Source: Microbacterium testaceum
Lineage (GTDB): Bacteria > Actinomycetota > Actinomycetes > Actinomycetales > Microbacteriaceae
NCBI RefSeq assembly: GCF_029761935.1
Contig: NZ_CP121699.1
Location: 62,001 to 126,000 of the forward strand
Length of the DNA stretch: 64,000 nt
Direction of reading: 5' to 3'
Below, in pieces: positions 19,601-29,475 of the stretch; position 1 is the first letter of the stretch, and each line of letters starts with the position of its first letter. Both the position numbers and the translations under genes were made by a program. The notes under the pieces were generated by a model that was not told where the DNA came from, made no database searches, and worked only from the letters and a program-made list of their open reading frames with translations.

Positions 19601-22600
19601 GAACGAGCGCTGGGGCGGCCTGACCACCGTTCCCGTGTCGTGGTCGGTGGCGGGCCCGCGTGCCGGGAGCGATCTCGGCACGGTCGAGATCCGCCGCGGT
19701 GACACCGTGGTGTGCACGGCGGCCGTCCTCAGCGGCACCTGTCAGGTCACCCTGCCGGCGTATCAGCGCACGAACGGCGACGCTCTCTTCACCCTCGACT
19801 ACAGCGGGACGAAGGCCTGGAAGGCGACCACTGTCACCCGCCAGGGGCAGATCGTCGCGTGCGTCCCGTTTACGGCACCCACCGCCTCGCCCGCCGGTTC
19901 CGCGAGCGTCGAGCTCGTCACGGCCCCGGACTGCGGCGGCGGGACCGGGTACTTCGAGTCGACCCCGGTATTCGTCCGAGTCGCAGCGGGCGAGAAGTAC
20001 GACGTCGACGATGTCACCGTCAACGGCGTCTCGATCGGTGCGACCGTCGGGCAGTTCGTGAACCCGCCCGTGTCGATCGCCGGACCGGATTCGCTCCGCC
20101 CCATGACGGTCACCGCGACAGCGAGCGCACGCTGCATTCCGGTCGTGCTGTCCGTCCAGAACTACGACGGGGCAGTCCTTCCCAGCGACGCGTTGCGGTA
20201 CGACGTTCGCGGCAAGTGCGGCTACGACGTCAAGAGGACCGGCGATCGCATCGAGACGATGGCCGCGTGGGATTTCGATTTCACCGTCACCCTCGACCGC
20301 TCGAAGGTGCGCTCACGCGAGCAGTTCGTGGGATGGGGAGACGGCGCACAGCTCATCAGCGGCGGCGGCGTCCGCGCCGACTCGATCACGGTCAAGGTGA
20401 CGCCTGACACGGCCTTCGTATCGGCTGCGGTGGAGCCGAAATGCTACGCGCTTCCCGAGATCGCCCAGCCGATCGGCGGCACCATCACCGTCGACACCCC
20501 GACGAACTGCTATGACCGGGTGACCGGTACGTCGGCGTACCGCTACGGGACGACCGTCGCGGGAACGCTGAAGGATACGGGGGCCGGCGCCAAGACCTAC
20601 TTCGCCGCCTGGGCCGGCAGCACGGATCGATACTCGCCGATCTCGGAGAGCACCGCGCCTCTGGGGAGCCGCCGGTTCTCGTTCTCGATCGGCGACCGTC
20701 CCTTCACCATCGGTGCCACGTACGGCACCTGTGTGTCGCTCTCGACATCGATGGTGGGTGATCTGTACGACGACGGAAAGGTCGACATCCAAACGCCCGG
20801 TAACTGTCCCGCGGTGGGCGGCACCGCGTCCTCGCCCTGGTACATCTCCGGCACCGCGGTGACGATGGAGGCGACGGGCGGCTCCAGCGGACTGTCATTC
20901 CTCGGGTGGGCTGGTCTGCCCGTGAAGGGTTCGGCCAACGCGGTAGCGAAGGTGACCGCTGTTCTGACCCAGGACACCTCCGCCGTCGCGGCATACGGCA
21001 AGTGGCAGAACTGCAAGCGCATCGACCTGTCGTCGCAGCCGGCCGGTGCTCTCGACGTCAGCCTCGACTTCGGTCCGCAGGGCAACCCGTGCGACGTTGC
21101 CTACAAGGGGGTGAACGCTCGCTTCTACGATCAGGGCACCGAGGGCGGTCAGGAACTCACGTTCAACGCGACCCCGATCAGCGAGGCCGCAAAGGGCGCC
21201 ACGATCGTCTGGGCGTCGAAGTCCAACACCTTCGCGGACGTGGGGAACGGGCCCGCGGCGAAGGAGGACCGCCCCGCGGTCAACCTGTGGCAGGAGGGTT
21301 CGTATCTCTCGCAGAAGTTCCATGGAGACTCGGCCGTCGTGGCGCGAGCGTGCGAGTTCGCCTCGATCTCGGCGCGGATTCTCTCGCCCTCGGGAGCGGT
21401 ACTGCCCGACCTCTACGCGACCAACCAGGTCAAGGGCAGCCCGATCGAGGACTACATCTCTACCGCTCCGGCGGACTGCGGGGTCGGGGCGAACCCGAAG
21501 TACACCCGGGGTGGCTACGCCTGGCTCGCGGGGACCGACCTGCAGCTGCGGGCGGCCGTCGACCCTGAGGCGTTCAGCGTCGTCTCCTGGGAGGGGGATG
21601 CCGCGGGCACCGGCACCAGCCCCGACGCCCCCGTGGTGCTCTCCGGCGCCGGGCGAACGGCGGACGGTGACTACCTGCACAAGCGCGTGACCGCGACGTT
21701 CCAGGCCAAGTGCTACACGCTGTCGCTGCCGCACGACACGCAGCAGCTCACGGTCATGACACCGCCGAACTGTCCCGGCGAGGAGCAGACGCTGCCCTGG
21801 TTGGACGATTCGATGGGCCCTCTGGGGTTCACGGTCCCGCACCCCACGACGTATCGCTACCTCGGCGGCACGGACGTCGTGGTGAGCGCCAGCACGGGAG
21901 GCAACCCGCGATTCCGACACTGGAGTTCCGGCGCGGATTCCACGAGCAGCGAAGACGGGGAGTACGCCGGCGTCCACATGTCGAGCGACAAGACCCTCGT
22001 CGCCTACTACTCGTCGACGTCGACCTCCGAGAAGTTCAAGGATTTCGGCGACGGCTTCGTCATGACGATGTCGACGACAGCGAAGGTCATGACCGGCTTC
22101 GCCACCGCTGCGGCGGGCGCGTATGTTCGCTCCCTGACCAGCGTGGTGGGGATTGCGGGCGTCGCCTTGTCCGCCACCGCCGATGTGCTGACGGTGTTGA
22201 ACGTGAGCGGAAAGGCCGTCGACGGAATCCGAGCCGCGGGACAGACCATCAACTCCGTGGTGGACATGTTGGCGGCTCCGTTCGATTGCCTGACCGCCTA
22301 CTCCGCCGGGGGCGACGACACGATGTTGTTCGCCATGCAGAACTTCGTCGGCGGTGGCATCGCTCTCGGAGCCACGTACGGAACGCAGACGACGACGGCC
22401 TTCGCGAAGTCGACCAGCTTCACGAAGATGGTCAACTCGGTGGAGAGGGCTCTGATCGCGGCTGAACCCGCGATGACCGGCGCGTCGGCCACCGGATTGG
22501 CCATCAAGGCAACGGTCGCCGCCACGAACGCGAAGGCGAGAGCGGCCAAGGGCGGGCAGACGGCAGCTGGCGTGTGGACGGACAAGGCGGGTACCAACGC

Positions 22601-22727
22601 TTTCGCCGCGTGCATGCAGAAGAAGATGGCCGCGGGCCTCGACACCCTCGCCTACGCGGTCACCTTCGGCGACGACACCCCCTCGAGCGACGCGTCATGG
22701 CTGAAGGGCCTCGCCCCCACGGGGTGA
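13671..22727 (+). CDS. Giant multi-domain membrane-anchored surface protein (Ig-like repeats, beta-helix, Cys-paired repeats)
   Basis: 3018 residues, not recognised as a named protein. Visible layout: residues 1-290, several membrane helices (VVQAIFAVALTVVFFALGVA and others); about 303-326, a further hydrophobic segment ending TGSAAIAQDA, like an internal signal peptide; about 365, a CTLRAALAAA motif as in CSLREA-type surface proteins; about 410-525, Ser/Thr/Pro/Glu-rich linker; about 530-765, parallel beta-helix-like repeats; about 808-2060, some 12 Ig-like modules of 95-115 residues; about 2064-2780, seven repeats with paired cysteines and an aromatic-x-x-Trp motif (InlB-like); 2784-3018, an Ala/Thr-rich hydrophobic tail. 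No LPxTG motif. Likely an extracellular adhesin or cell-envelope structural protein. The start lacks a clear ribosome site, so the exact N-terminus is uncertain. No frameshift. Confidence 0.8.
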   Translation: MLLGALRDSGRAIASSWWRLLVVQAIFAVALTVVFFALGVALAAQGTALYDWVSEAPATVEPRIAAVGVLASAIVALAGSPLVLVTIAALARLVDASLAGQRPRMWRSLLAGVRLVPRLLLAAGISVLAVALAFICAPFVSALGVLALAVLGIRSLIRRRSGRPNVTRWRLWLVLAVPFGVLGRVLPTAVLLVPAAVLEPAWPRAAVIAAEKAAAGRRRQVLGAWLLSVLVALAVVTGAGLLGQTLDATSGALLSGIVPLLLAPLPLVVAVALYRRAAGPSGRVLPVASPVVPSTTPVPSPVMARVATAVVMALVLPLGTATTGSAAIAQDAVTPVTSFTVTSAADTTDATALASQKASCLAGSGDCTLRAALAAAADVAASGAPRATITISGAPVITLAAPLRFEPDTVTTGGGSGGTGGEEQPGTGEDHPTPTPAPSETTPSETPAPVQTESPSEGGDPSPASSETPAPSPTPEPSASVAPSASSAGELGGAVMKLASNVVSSAQTTTEASSGETGSETGGGSSGGTPSAITSGTLEIIGNGAVIDGGGTMRLLWAASDHWALSISDLTLRGGFDTYTGGALIAAMTSTTLTRTVFRGNQGGFSAGAVFARDLTVDSSSFLDNTLSLGSEGSRGAAIYTTGATTIVNSTFGRNKITDQWDKTRNQGADVWADAGMTVVNSTFVDFDGGSLGSPSTSTDGGAVPTSTVRNSLFSTNAIDTPALACSGRLSGDHNAHAQGDGSCPGSPTVNRGQSYFGALDETGAVPVYPLGGAQLNVVAGTGTDCPSLDARGGHRPAQGCDLGAVQFDGSTSLAASASTDTDVRGSATFRATVRATTPGAAQGTVTFTVDGKTYGPVRLTEASIPNGIMDTAVVQVPGLRGGASYDYAAVFTGTAPYTDSASITQTLTIAGDVVAVSLDCAAETPRGVCSGADWTLEDAAALSAVVTVADDQPGTVVLSSDATGKTVVAGPVAVTDGTASFSLSGATLGAGRHVLWAVYTRDDSSGGGVTARSQTLLIRSSATVTLSFPGTTALYGDPVRSAATVTVTGSGPVPTGTVFVGGQSATLDAQGRAVVNGANIPWGVDSFTATYLGDEVYGRAASEAVPLRVTEAATTTAFDSATPSSVTAGLPVTATVFVDAVAPSAVIPRGALTLLSDGVPVTGARIGIDSANGTRTSFTVVVPGDALAAGDHVLTAAFASDSGFSASTSAAQPVRVVATATVTSLQASATAVRWNDAVTFTATVTAAGDSRTPSGSVQFVRGTTVLASVALAACASGPGCATSTFAAPAGSLGVGGGPVVARYVGSPVFAASTSDEVALTVARAIPTLTLDAPGAIAYSADATVDVKVAADGLHPEDGVVTLRAVAADGTSIPLGTPSLSNGAVRLQAGTTLVPGTYTVTADFAGDERFEPASATRTLVVNAASTSTSLDSDSPRTVSWNSDLGVGVSVMNRSGEARPEGLVIVTLSGIEVGRTTVSAADDTGVAGERHVVVPAHFGEQIQSLRSSGALTARFEATGAFASSTATDVWNAPASQTITLTALETRASVKTTAELGGFVEAVASISVPGAPAGFVAQGGVRFTLRGPDGRDIGNDSASLVGGVAKLSSTWLGKVRATSRGSYTVSVSYLGQNGDDRYVAPQGGNYAFDTVQLFPGAVAFGLTPPSSVSVGSTLSIPVTVTGVVQPTGTVRIRSADHFVDDLGSDATLVNGSATATFPLPQTLLRMDTDYRFVVDYSGDAANTEGTSQEFTVRVTRIPTRVLLAPGDQRPGADAVFADTVTSYQVSVDAAGAQPTGLVRLSRNGKPFATGVVGPTGSVRVTARTSGIQTGTVEAQFLPGDDRFAPSSAQIAQDWIAAPVVVTVDPGQPQAGRLNPVKVAVRYAHEANPLLLGSALPARAPQGAVVIGDGQGATCTAYVGPTDGDADRAASGSCDLLFDGGGYRIVTATYAGADNYAAGTGSAFVEFGLSEPTVSLTVGQNERWGGLTTVPVSWSVAGPRAGSDLGTVEIRRGDTVVCTAAVLSGTCQVTLPAYQRTNGDALFTLDYSGTKAWKATTVTRQGQIVACVPFTAPTASPAGSASVELVTAPDCGGGTGYFESTPVFVRVAAGEKYDVDDVTVNGVSIGATVGQFVNPPVSIAGPDSLRPMTVTATASARCIPVVLSVQNYDGAVLPSDALRYDVRGKCGYDVKRTGDRIETMAAWDFDFTVTLDRSKVRSREQFVGWGDGAQLISGGGVRADSITVKVTPDTAFVSAAVEPKCYALPEIAQPIGGTITVDTPTNCYDRVTGTSAYRYGTTVAGTLKDTGAGAKTYFAAWAGSTDRYSPISESTAPLGSRRFSFSIGDRPFTIGATYGTCVSLSTSMVGDLYDDGKVDIQTPGNCPAVGGTASSPWYISGTAVTMEATGGSSGLSFLGWAGLPVKGSANAVAKVTAVLTQDTSAVAAYGKWQNCKRIDLSSQPAGALDVSLDFGPQGNPCDVAYKGVNARFYDQGTEGGQELTFNATPISEAAKGATIVWASKSNTFADVGNGPAAKEDRPAVNLWQEGSYLSQKFHGDSAVVARACEFASISARILSPSGAVLPDLYATNQVKGSPIEDYISTAPADCGVGANPKYTRGGYAWLAGTDLQLRAAVDPEAFSVVSWEGDAAGTGTSPDAPVVLSGAGRTADGDYLHKRVTATFQAKCYTLSLPHDTQQLTVMTPPNCPGEEQTLPWLDDSMGPLGFTVPHPTTYRYLGGTDVVVSASTGGNPRFRHWSSGADSTSSEDGEYAGVHMSSDKTLVAYYSSTSTSEKFKDFGDGFVMTMSTTAKVMTGFATAAAGAYVRSLTSVVGIAGVALSATADVLTVLNVSGKAVDGIRAAGQTINSVVDMLAAPFDCLTAYSAGGDDTMLFAMQNFVGGGIALGATYGTQTTTAFAKSTSFTKMVNSVERALIAAEPAMTGASATGLAIKATVAATNAKARAAKGGQTAAGVWTDKAGTNAFAACMQKKMAAGLDTLAYAVTFGDDTPSSDASWLKGLAPTG

Positions 22728-22746
22728 CACGCGGCGCGAGGCGATC

Positions 22747-22785
22747 CACCGGGCGAAGTCCTCCACAGGGGCTCTTCGCCCGGTG
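22747..22785 (+). terminator. Hairpin terminator after the giant gene
   Basis: CACCGGGCGAAG pairs perfectly with CTTCGCCCGGTG across a 15-nt loop, 19 nt after the stop codon. No long T-run follows. Confidence 0.65.
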
Positions 22786-22840
22786 CCTTCCGCCAGCAGG
22801 ACAACGCCTGAACATCTCACGGCGCTCGCCGAAGCTCCGC

Positions 22841-22846
22841 TAGGCT
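22841..22846 (+). promoter_or_regulatory. -10 element (TAGGCT) of the gcv transcript
   Basis: TAGGCT about 30 nt upstream of the glycine riboswitch; it puts the transcript start near 22853. Confidence 0.5.
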
Positions 22847-22877
22847 GACCCCACAAGTCCACACCGGCCCCATGATC

Positions 22878-23072
22878 GATGCGGGAGAGCTCCGGCGAAC
22901 GCAGCCGGGCACCGAAGGAGCAAGCCTCCCCGCCAATCTCTCAGGTACGCGTACCGCGTCGATCGGGCCACTCTGGAAAGAGGTTCGGGATGCCACGTCC
23001 CCGAGCCCGCCGACGGTGAAAGCCGCGCGATCCGCGCGGTGAAACTCTCAGGCCCATGACAGAGGGGGAGTT
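22878..23072 (+). ncRNA. Tandem glycine riboswitch
   Basis: Two glycine aptamers in tandem upstream of gcvT. Aptamer 1 begins at GCGGGAGAG (22881) and carries the conserved CCGAAGGAGCAA and AATCTCTCAGGTA segments; aptamer 2 runs from about 22980 and has GGTGAAA, GTGAAACTCTCAGGCCCATGACAG-type segments, ending in AGAGGGGGAG. The linker includes CTCTGGAAAGAG. Glycine binding is known to turn on gcv genes. A following 8-bp hairpin at 23076-23095 (one G-T pair, loop GTCC) may be part of the expression platform. Confidence 0.93.
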
Positions 23073-23120
23073 CTTCAGGCGCCGTCCGGCGTCTGTCCGT
23101 CATCGCGAACGGCAGAACTC

Positions 23121-24287
23121 ATGACCGAAACCCCCGCTCCACCGCGCACCTCCCCGCTGAACGATCGGCACGAGGCCCTCGGCGCCTCGTTCACCGACTT
23201 CGGCGGCTGGAACATGCCCGTGCGCTACACCTCCGACCTCGCCGAGCACCGCGCCGTGCGCGAGGCCGCGGGCCTGTTCGACATCTCGCACATGGCCGAG
23301 TTCCGCGTCGAGGGAGAGAAAGCGGCCGCGTTCCTCGACTACGTGCTCGCCGGCCGCCTGTCGACCATGAAGATCGGCAAGGCCAAGTACTCGCTCGTGC
23401 TCGCCGAGAGCGGCGGCATCGTCGACGATGTCATCGTCTACCGCCTGGGGGAGCAGAGCTTCCTCGTCATCTCGAATGCCGGCAATCGGGATGCCGTGGC
23501 CTCGGCGTTCGACCTGGCTCAGCGCACGTGGGTCCCCGCGCCAGCGACCGAGGTCCCGGAGCCTGTCGAAGGGACCGGAACCCTCGCGGTGGCCGACGTC
23601 ACCGACGACTACGCCCTCATCGCCCTGCAGGGCCCCGAGGCCCGCGGCATCCTGAACTCCACCCCGGGAGTCGAGATCACCGGCACCGCCCTCGACGAGC
23701 TGGGCTATTACGCCTGGACCGAGGGCACCTTCGACGGGGCGCCACTGTTCGTCGCCCGCACCGGGTACACCGGCGAAGACGGCTACGAGCTCATGATCCC
23801 CACCGCGCAGGCCGCCGCCCTGTGGGATGCCGCTCTCACCGCGGGCACCGACCGGGGCCTCGTGCCGTGCGGTCTCGCCGCGCGCGACACCCTGCGCCTC
23901 GAGGCCGGCATGCCGCTGTACGGCCACGAGCTCTCGCGCGACATCGTCCCCGCACAGGCGGGTCTCGGCCGCGTCGTCGCCGTCGACAAAGAAGCGTTCG
24001 TCGGCAAGGACGGCCTGTCGTCCGGCCCCGCCGACGCCCCCGTGCTCGTCGGCCTCGTCTCGGAGGGACGTCGCGCCGGTCGCGCGGGCTACGCCGTCCT
24101 GCACGGCGACGACACCGTCGGCGAGATCACCAGCGGCGCCCTCAGCCCCACCCTCGGCCACCCCGTGGCCATGGCGTTCGTCGCACCCGCGGCATCCGCC
24201 ATCGGAACCGAACTGTCCATCGACGTGCGCGGAACCCGTATCCCCGCGACCGTCACCGCCCTTCCCTTCTATCGGAGAAACGCATGA
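23121..24287 (+). CDS. gcvT: Glycine cleavage system T protein (aminomethyltransferase)
   Basis: 388-residue T protein: releases ammonia from the aminomethyl group on lipoyl-GcvH and passes the one-carbon unit to tetrahydrofolate. [21 protein letters not shown] and [12 protein letters not shown] are family blocks. It is first in gcvTHP, under the glycine riboswitch. Around residues 144-153 an EVPEPVEGT stretch is encoded by a palindromic repeat inserted in frame; it falls in a variable loop and helps explain why the protein is longer than E. coli GcvT (364). ATG 23121 has only a weak ribosome site. The stop overlaps the gcvH start (ATGA). Confidence 0.95.
   Translation: MTETPAPPRTSPLNDRHEALGASFTDFGGWNMPVRYTSDLAEHRAVREAAGLFDISHMAEFRVEGEKAAAFLDYVLAGRLSTMKIGKAKYSLVLAESGGIVDDVIVYRLGEQSFLVISNAGNRDAVASAFDLAQRTWVPAPATEVPEPVEGTGTLAVADVTDDYALIALQGPEARGILNSTPGVEITGTALDELGYYAWTEGTFDGAPLFVARTGYTGEDGYELMIPTAQAAALWDAALTAGTDRGLVPCGLAARDTLRLEAGMPLYGHELSRDIVPAQAGLGRVVAVDKEAFVGKDGLSSGPADAPVLVGLVSEGRRAGRAGYAVLHGDDTVGEITSGALSPTLGHPVAMAFVAPAASAIGTELSIDVRGTRIPATVTALPFYRRNA
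23552..23576. repeat. Palindromic repeat unit inside gcvT coding PEPVEG
   Basis: GGTCCC arm, GGAGCCTGTCGAA core and GGGACC arm: a 25-bp element of the 'CCTGAGCCTGTCGAAGG' type that I recall as a frequent intergenic repeat in Microbacteriaceae and some alphaproteobacteria. Here it is read in frame as VPEPVEGT within gcvT. Confidence 0.6.
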
Positions 24288-24654
24288 CCGACCTCACCGC
24301 CCTCAGCTACACCTCCGAGCACGAGTGGATCGCCCTCGAGGGTGACATCGCCACCGTCGGCATCACCGACTTCGCCGCCGACAAGCTCGGTGACGTCGTC
24401 TTCGTCGAGCTGCCCGGCGCCGACTCGGCCGTCTCGGCCGGCGACGTCTGCGGCGAGATCGAGTCGACCAAGTCTGTCGGCGAGCTCTACGCGCCCCTGA
24501 ACGGCACGGTGGTCGAGGTCAATGACGCCGTGGTCGACGACCCTTCGTTGGTGAACGCCGAGCCCTTCGCCGGCGGGTGGCTCATCAAGATTCGCGTCGA
24601 GGGCGATCTTCCCTCCGACCTGCTCGACCGCGCCGCTTACGAGGACCTCACCGC

Positions 24655-24658
<4 letters not shown>
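24284..24658 (+). CDS. gcvH: Glycine cleavage system H protein
   Basis: 124-residue lipoyl carrier that shuttles the aminomethyl group between GcvP and GcvT. The lipoylated lysine is Lys63 in [13 protein letters not shown] 24284 overlaps the gcvT stop, and its own stop overlaps the gcvP start, so the three are coupled. Length is typical. Confidence 0.97.
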
Positions 24659-27534
<2,876 letters not shown>

Positions 27535-27557
27535 GTCGCACGCCAACGCTCCCAGTT

Positions 27558-27628
27558 CGCGATAAACGCCCCGCCGAGCGAGACACGCCGCGCCACCGCG
27601 TGTTTCACTCGCGAGGGCGTTTATCGCG
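27558..27628. repeat. Nested palindromic intergenic repeat, copy A
   Basis: 71 bp with perfect 14-bp outer arms (CGCGATAAACGCCC at 27558-27571, GGGCGTTTATCGCG at 27615-27628) and inner arms GAGACACG (27580-27587) and CGTGTTTC. The same parts with identical spacing recur at 50225-50299. No ORF inside. It lies between gcvP and the promoter of the next gene. Confidence 0.8.
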
Positions 27629-27717
27629 GGCACAGCGGTGGGTCTCGGCGTCCGGGGTCGGCGCCGCGCGTGTCCGGTCGCACCCGGCGGACCGGGAGAT
27701 CCTCAGGGGGCGTTTAG

Positions 27718-27723
27718 TAAAGT
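27718..27723 (+). promoter_or_regulatory. -10 element (TAAAGT) of the orphan binding-protein gene
   Basis: TAAAGT lies 6 nt before the GTG at 27730 and fixes that start as leaderless. Confidence 0.55.
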
Positions 27724-27729
27724 GCCCCT

Positions 27730-29472
27730 GTGCACCACGGGCTGAACGACGTTCCTCGACCGCTTCGACGCCGTGGCGGCCCGGGACGGGTGATCGCCCT
27801 TCTCGTCGCCGCCGGTCTCGCGTTGGCCGGTTGTTCGGCGACCGACCCCGCGCCGGTCCCCGCGAAAGAGCAGCGCACGAGCCTGACGGTCGGTGTGGTC
27901 GGCTCGCTCACGAGCTTCAACGCCGCCAGCGCGACCGGGGACACCGCGGCGAACCGCGCGGTGTCGGCCCTCCTCGACGAAAAGCTCGGCTCCCTCGATG
28001 GGAACCTCCAGGTCGTGCCCAACAACGGTCTCGGGCGCATCACGCGGGTCGAGGGCGACCCGCTGACCGTCAGCTACGAACTCTTCGCCGACCGCGTCTG
28101 GTCCGACGGCACTCCGGTGACCCTCGACGACCTGCTGTTCGGGTGGGCTGTCACCTCCCACTTCTTCGACGACGCCACCTACGACGCCAACGGCCAGGTC
28201 GTCTCGGGCACGCGGTACTTCGACACCGCGCTCCCCGCCGACCCCAACGCCCGCACGACGCGTCCGCGCCTCGACCGGGCGAATGACACCCTCATGCTCA
28301 CCTACGACCAGCCCTTCGCCGACTGGAACCGGCAGTGGCTGCTCGACCGCCCGGTCCACGTCGTCGCGCAGCGGGCGGGCGTGAGCGTCAAGGATCTGCT
28401 CACCGCGATCCTCACGGCGCCGGAGGGCGACCCTCAGGCTCCGGCGGCTCCGAATCCGGTGCTGGCTGCGGCAGCGCAGGCGTGGAACACTGGATTCGAC
28501 GTCGCTCCGGGAACGACGCCCGACCCGGCCGGTGTCGTGTCGTCGGGCCCGTGGACGGTCTCGGAGATCACGGCCGACACGATCCAATTGGCCCGTCGGG
28601 ACAGCTACCAAGGGGCGCACTTCCCGGGTCTCGAGGGGCTGACGGTCCGGTTCTTCCCCGATCGCGCGGCGCAGCTGTCGGCGATCGAAGCGGGAACGGT
28701 CGACGTGGCCAACGTCGGCGATCTCGATGTCGCGGAGCGCAAGACCCTGACCGATGCCGGGTTCAACGTCCAGGTCGGGCCCACCTCCGAGACGCTTCAA
28801 CTCCGGTTCGCCACGACGGCGGCATCCGATCTCCGTCAGGCGACGACGCTGTCGCTCGATCGGGCCTCGCTCGTCCAGGACGTGCTGGGTGCCGTGCGTC
28901 CGGACGCCCAGCCCCTCCAGTCGTTCCTGTCGTCTCCGGCGACCGGGCAGCTGTACAACGACCTGGTCTCGGGGAACGGCGCTCCCGGCATGGGGGCCGA
29001 CGTGAACGGCGCGCGCTCCGCGCTGAACGACCGGGCGGCCGTGCTCCGCGTCGCCTACGACACGACCGATCCGACGGCGTCGCTGGTGTTCCCGCGCCTC
29101 GTTTCGATGGCCGCCAAGGCCGGGATCGCGGTCCGCGCCGCCACCGCGACGGAGATTCCGGATGCCACCCTCTCGTGGGTCGGCGAGGATGAGAGCCTCT
29201 ACCGGTCGGCGCGTGACCGCATTGCGGAGGGAATCGACGGCGGCGACACCGAAGAGCTTTTCGACGACCTCACCACGCACACCGACCCCGTCGACGTGCT
29301 ATCGGAGGCGAAGCTCATCGACCGATCGCTGTTCGCCGCGTACGCGGGTGTGCCTCTGCTCGAGCGCACGGGCGCCGTGGTCAGCGCCGCGGGCGTCGGG
29401 GGAGTGACGTACACCTCCGAGCCCAACGGGCTGCCCCCGGCGTTCTGGACCTGGTCGCCGCCCCAGTCCTGA
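27730..29472 (+). CDS. ABC transporter solute-binding lipoprotein (family 5, peptide-type), orphan
   Basis: 580-residue extracytoplasmic binding protein of the oligopeptide/nickel (SBP_bac_5) family. Lipobox LALAGC gives lipidated Cys35 after a basic N-terminus. The family-typical opening LTVGVVGSLTSFN and the VWSDGTPVTLDDLLFGW block (cf. FSDGTPVTAEDV) are present. No permease or ATPase gene adjoins it on its own transcript; it may use the permeases of the importers that follow, or act alone as a sensor. It ends 4 nt from the convergent CPBP gene, with no terminator hairpin between. Confidence 0.82.
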   Translation: MHHGLNDVPRPLRRRGGPGRVIALLVAAGLALAGCSATDPAPVPAKEQRTSLTVGVVGSLTSFNAASATGDTAANRAVSALLDEKLGSLDGNLQVVPNNGLGRITRVEGDPLTVSYELFADRVWSDGTPVTLDDLLFGWAVTSHFFDDATYDANGQVVSGTRYFDTALPADPNARTTRPRLDRANDTLMLTYDQPFADWNRQWLLDRPVHVVAQRAGVSVKDLLTAILTAPEGDPQAPAAPNPVLAAAAQAWNTGFDVAPGTTPDPAGVVSSGPWTVSEITADTIQLARRDSYQGAHFPGLEGLTVRFFPDRAAQLSAIEAGTVDVANVGDLDVAERKTLTDAGFNVQVGPTSETLQLRFATTAASDLRQATTLSLDRASLVQDVLGAVRPDAQPLQSFLSSPATGQLYNDLVSGNGAPGMGADVNGARSALNDRAAVLRVAYDTTDPTASLVFPRLVSMAAKAGIAVRAATATEIPDATLSWVGEDESLYRSARDRIAEGIDGGDTEELFDDLTTHTDPVDVLSEAKLIDRSLFAAYAGVPLLERTGAVVSAAGVGGVTYTSEPNGLPPAFWTWSPPQS

Positions 29473-29475
29473 CAG

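Noticed and set aside
23076..23095. Hairpin after the glycine riboswitch as a full intrinsic terminator
   Set aside because: Stem of 8 bp with a G-T pair and no U-tract; kept only as a possible expression-platform element.
27558..27628. DnaA box cluster or origin
   Set aside because: The TTTATCG arms resemble half a DnaA box, but TTATCCACA is absent, the region is short and GC-rich, and no dnaA or dnaN gene is near.
27558..27628. Simple intrinsic terminator of gcvP
   Set aside because: The same nested structure recurs after an existing terminator at 50137-50178, and no T-run follows, so termination is not a sufficient explanation.
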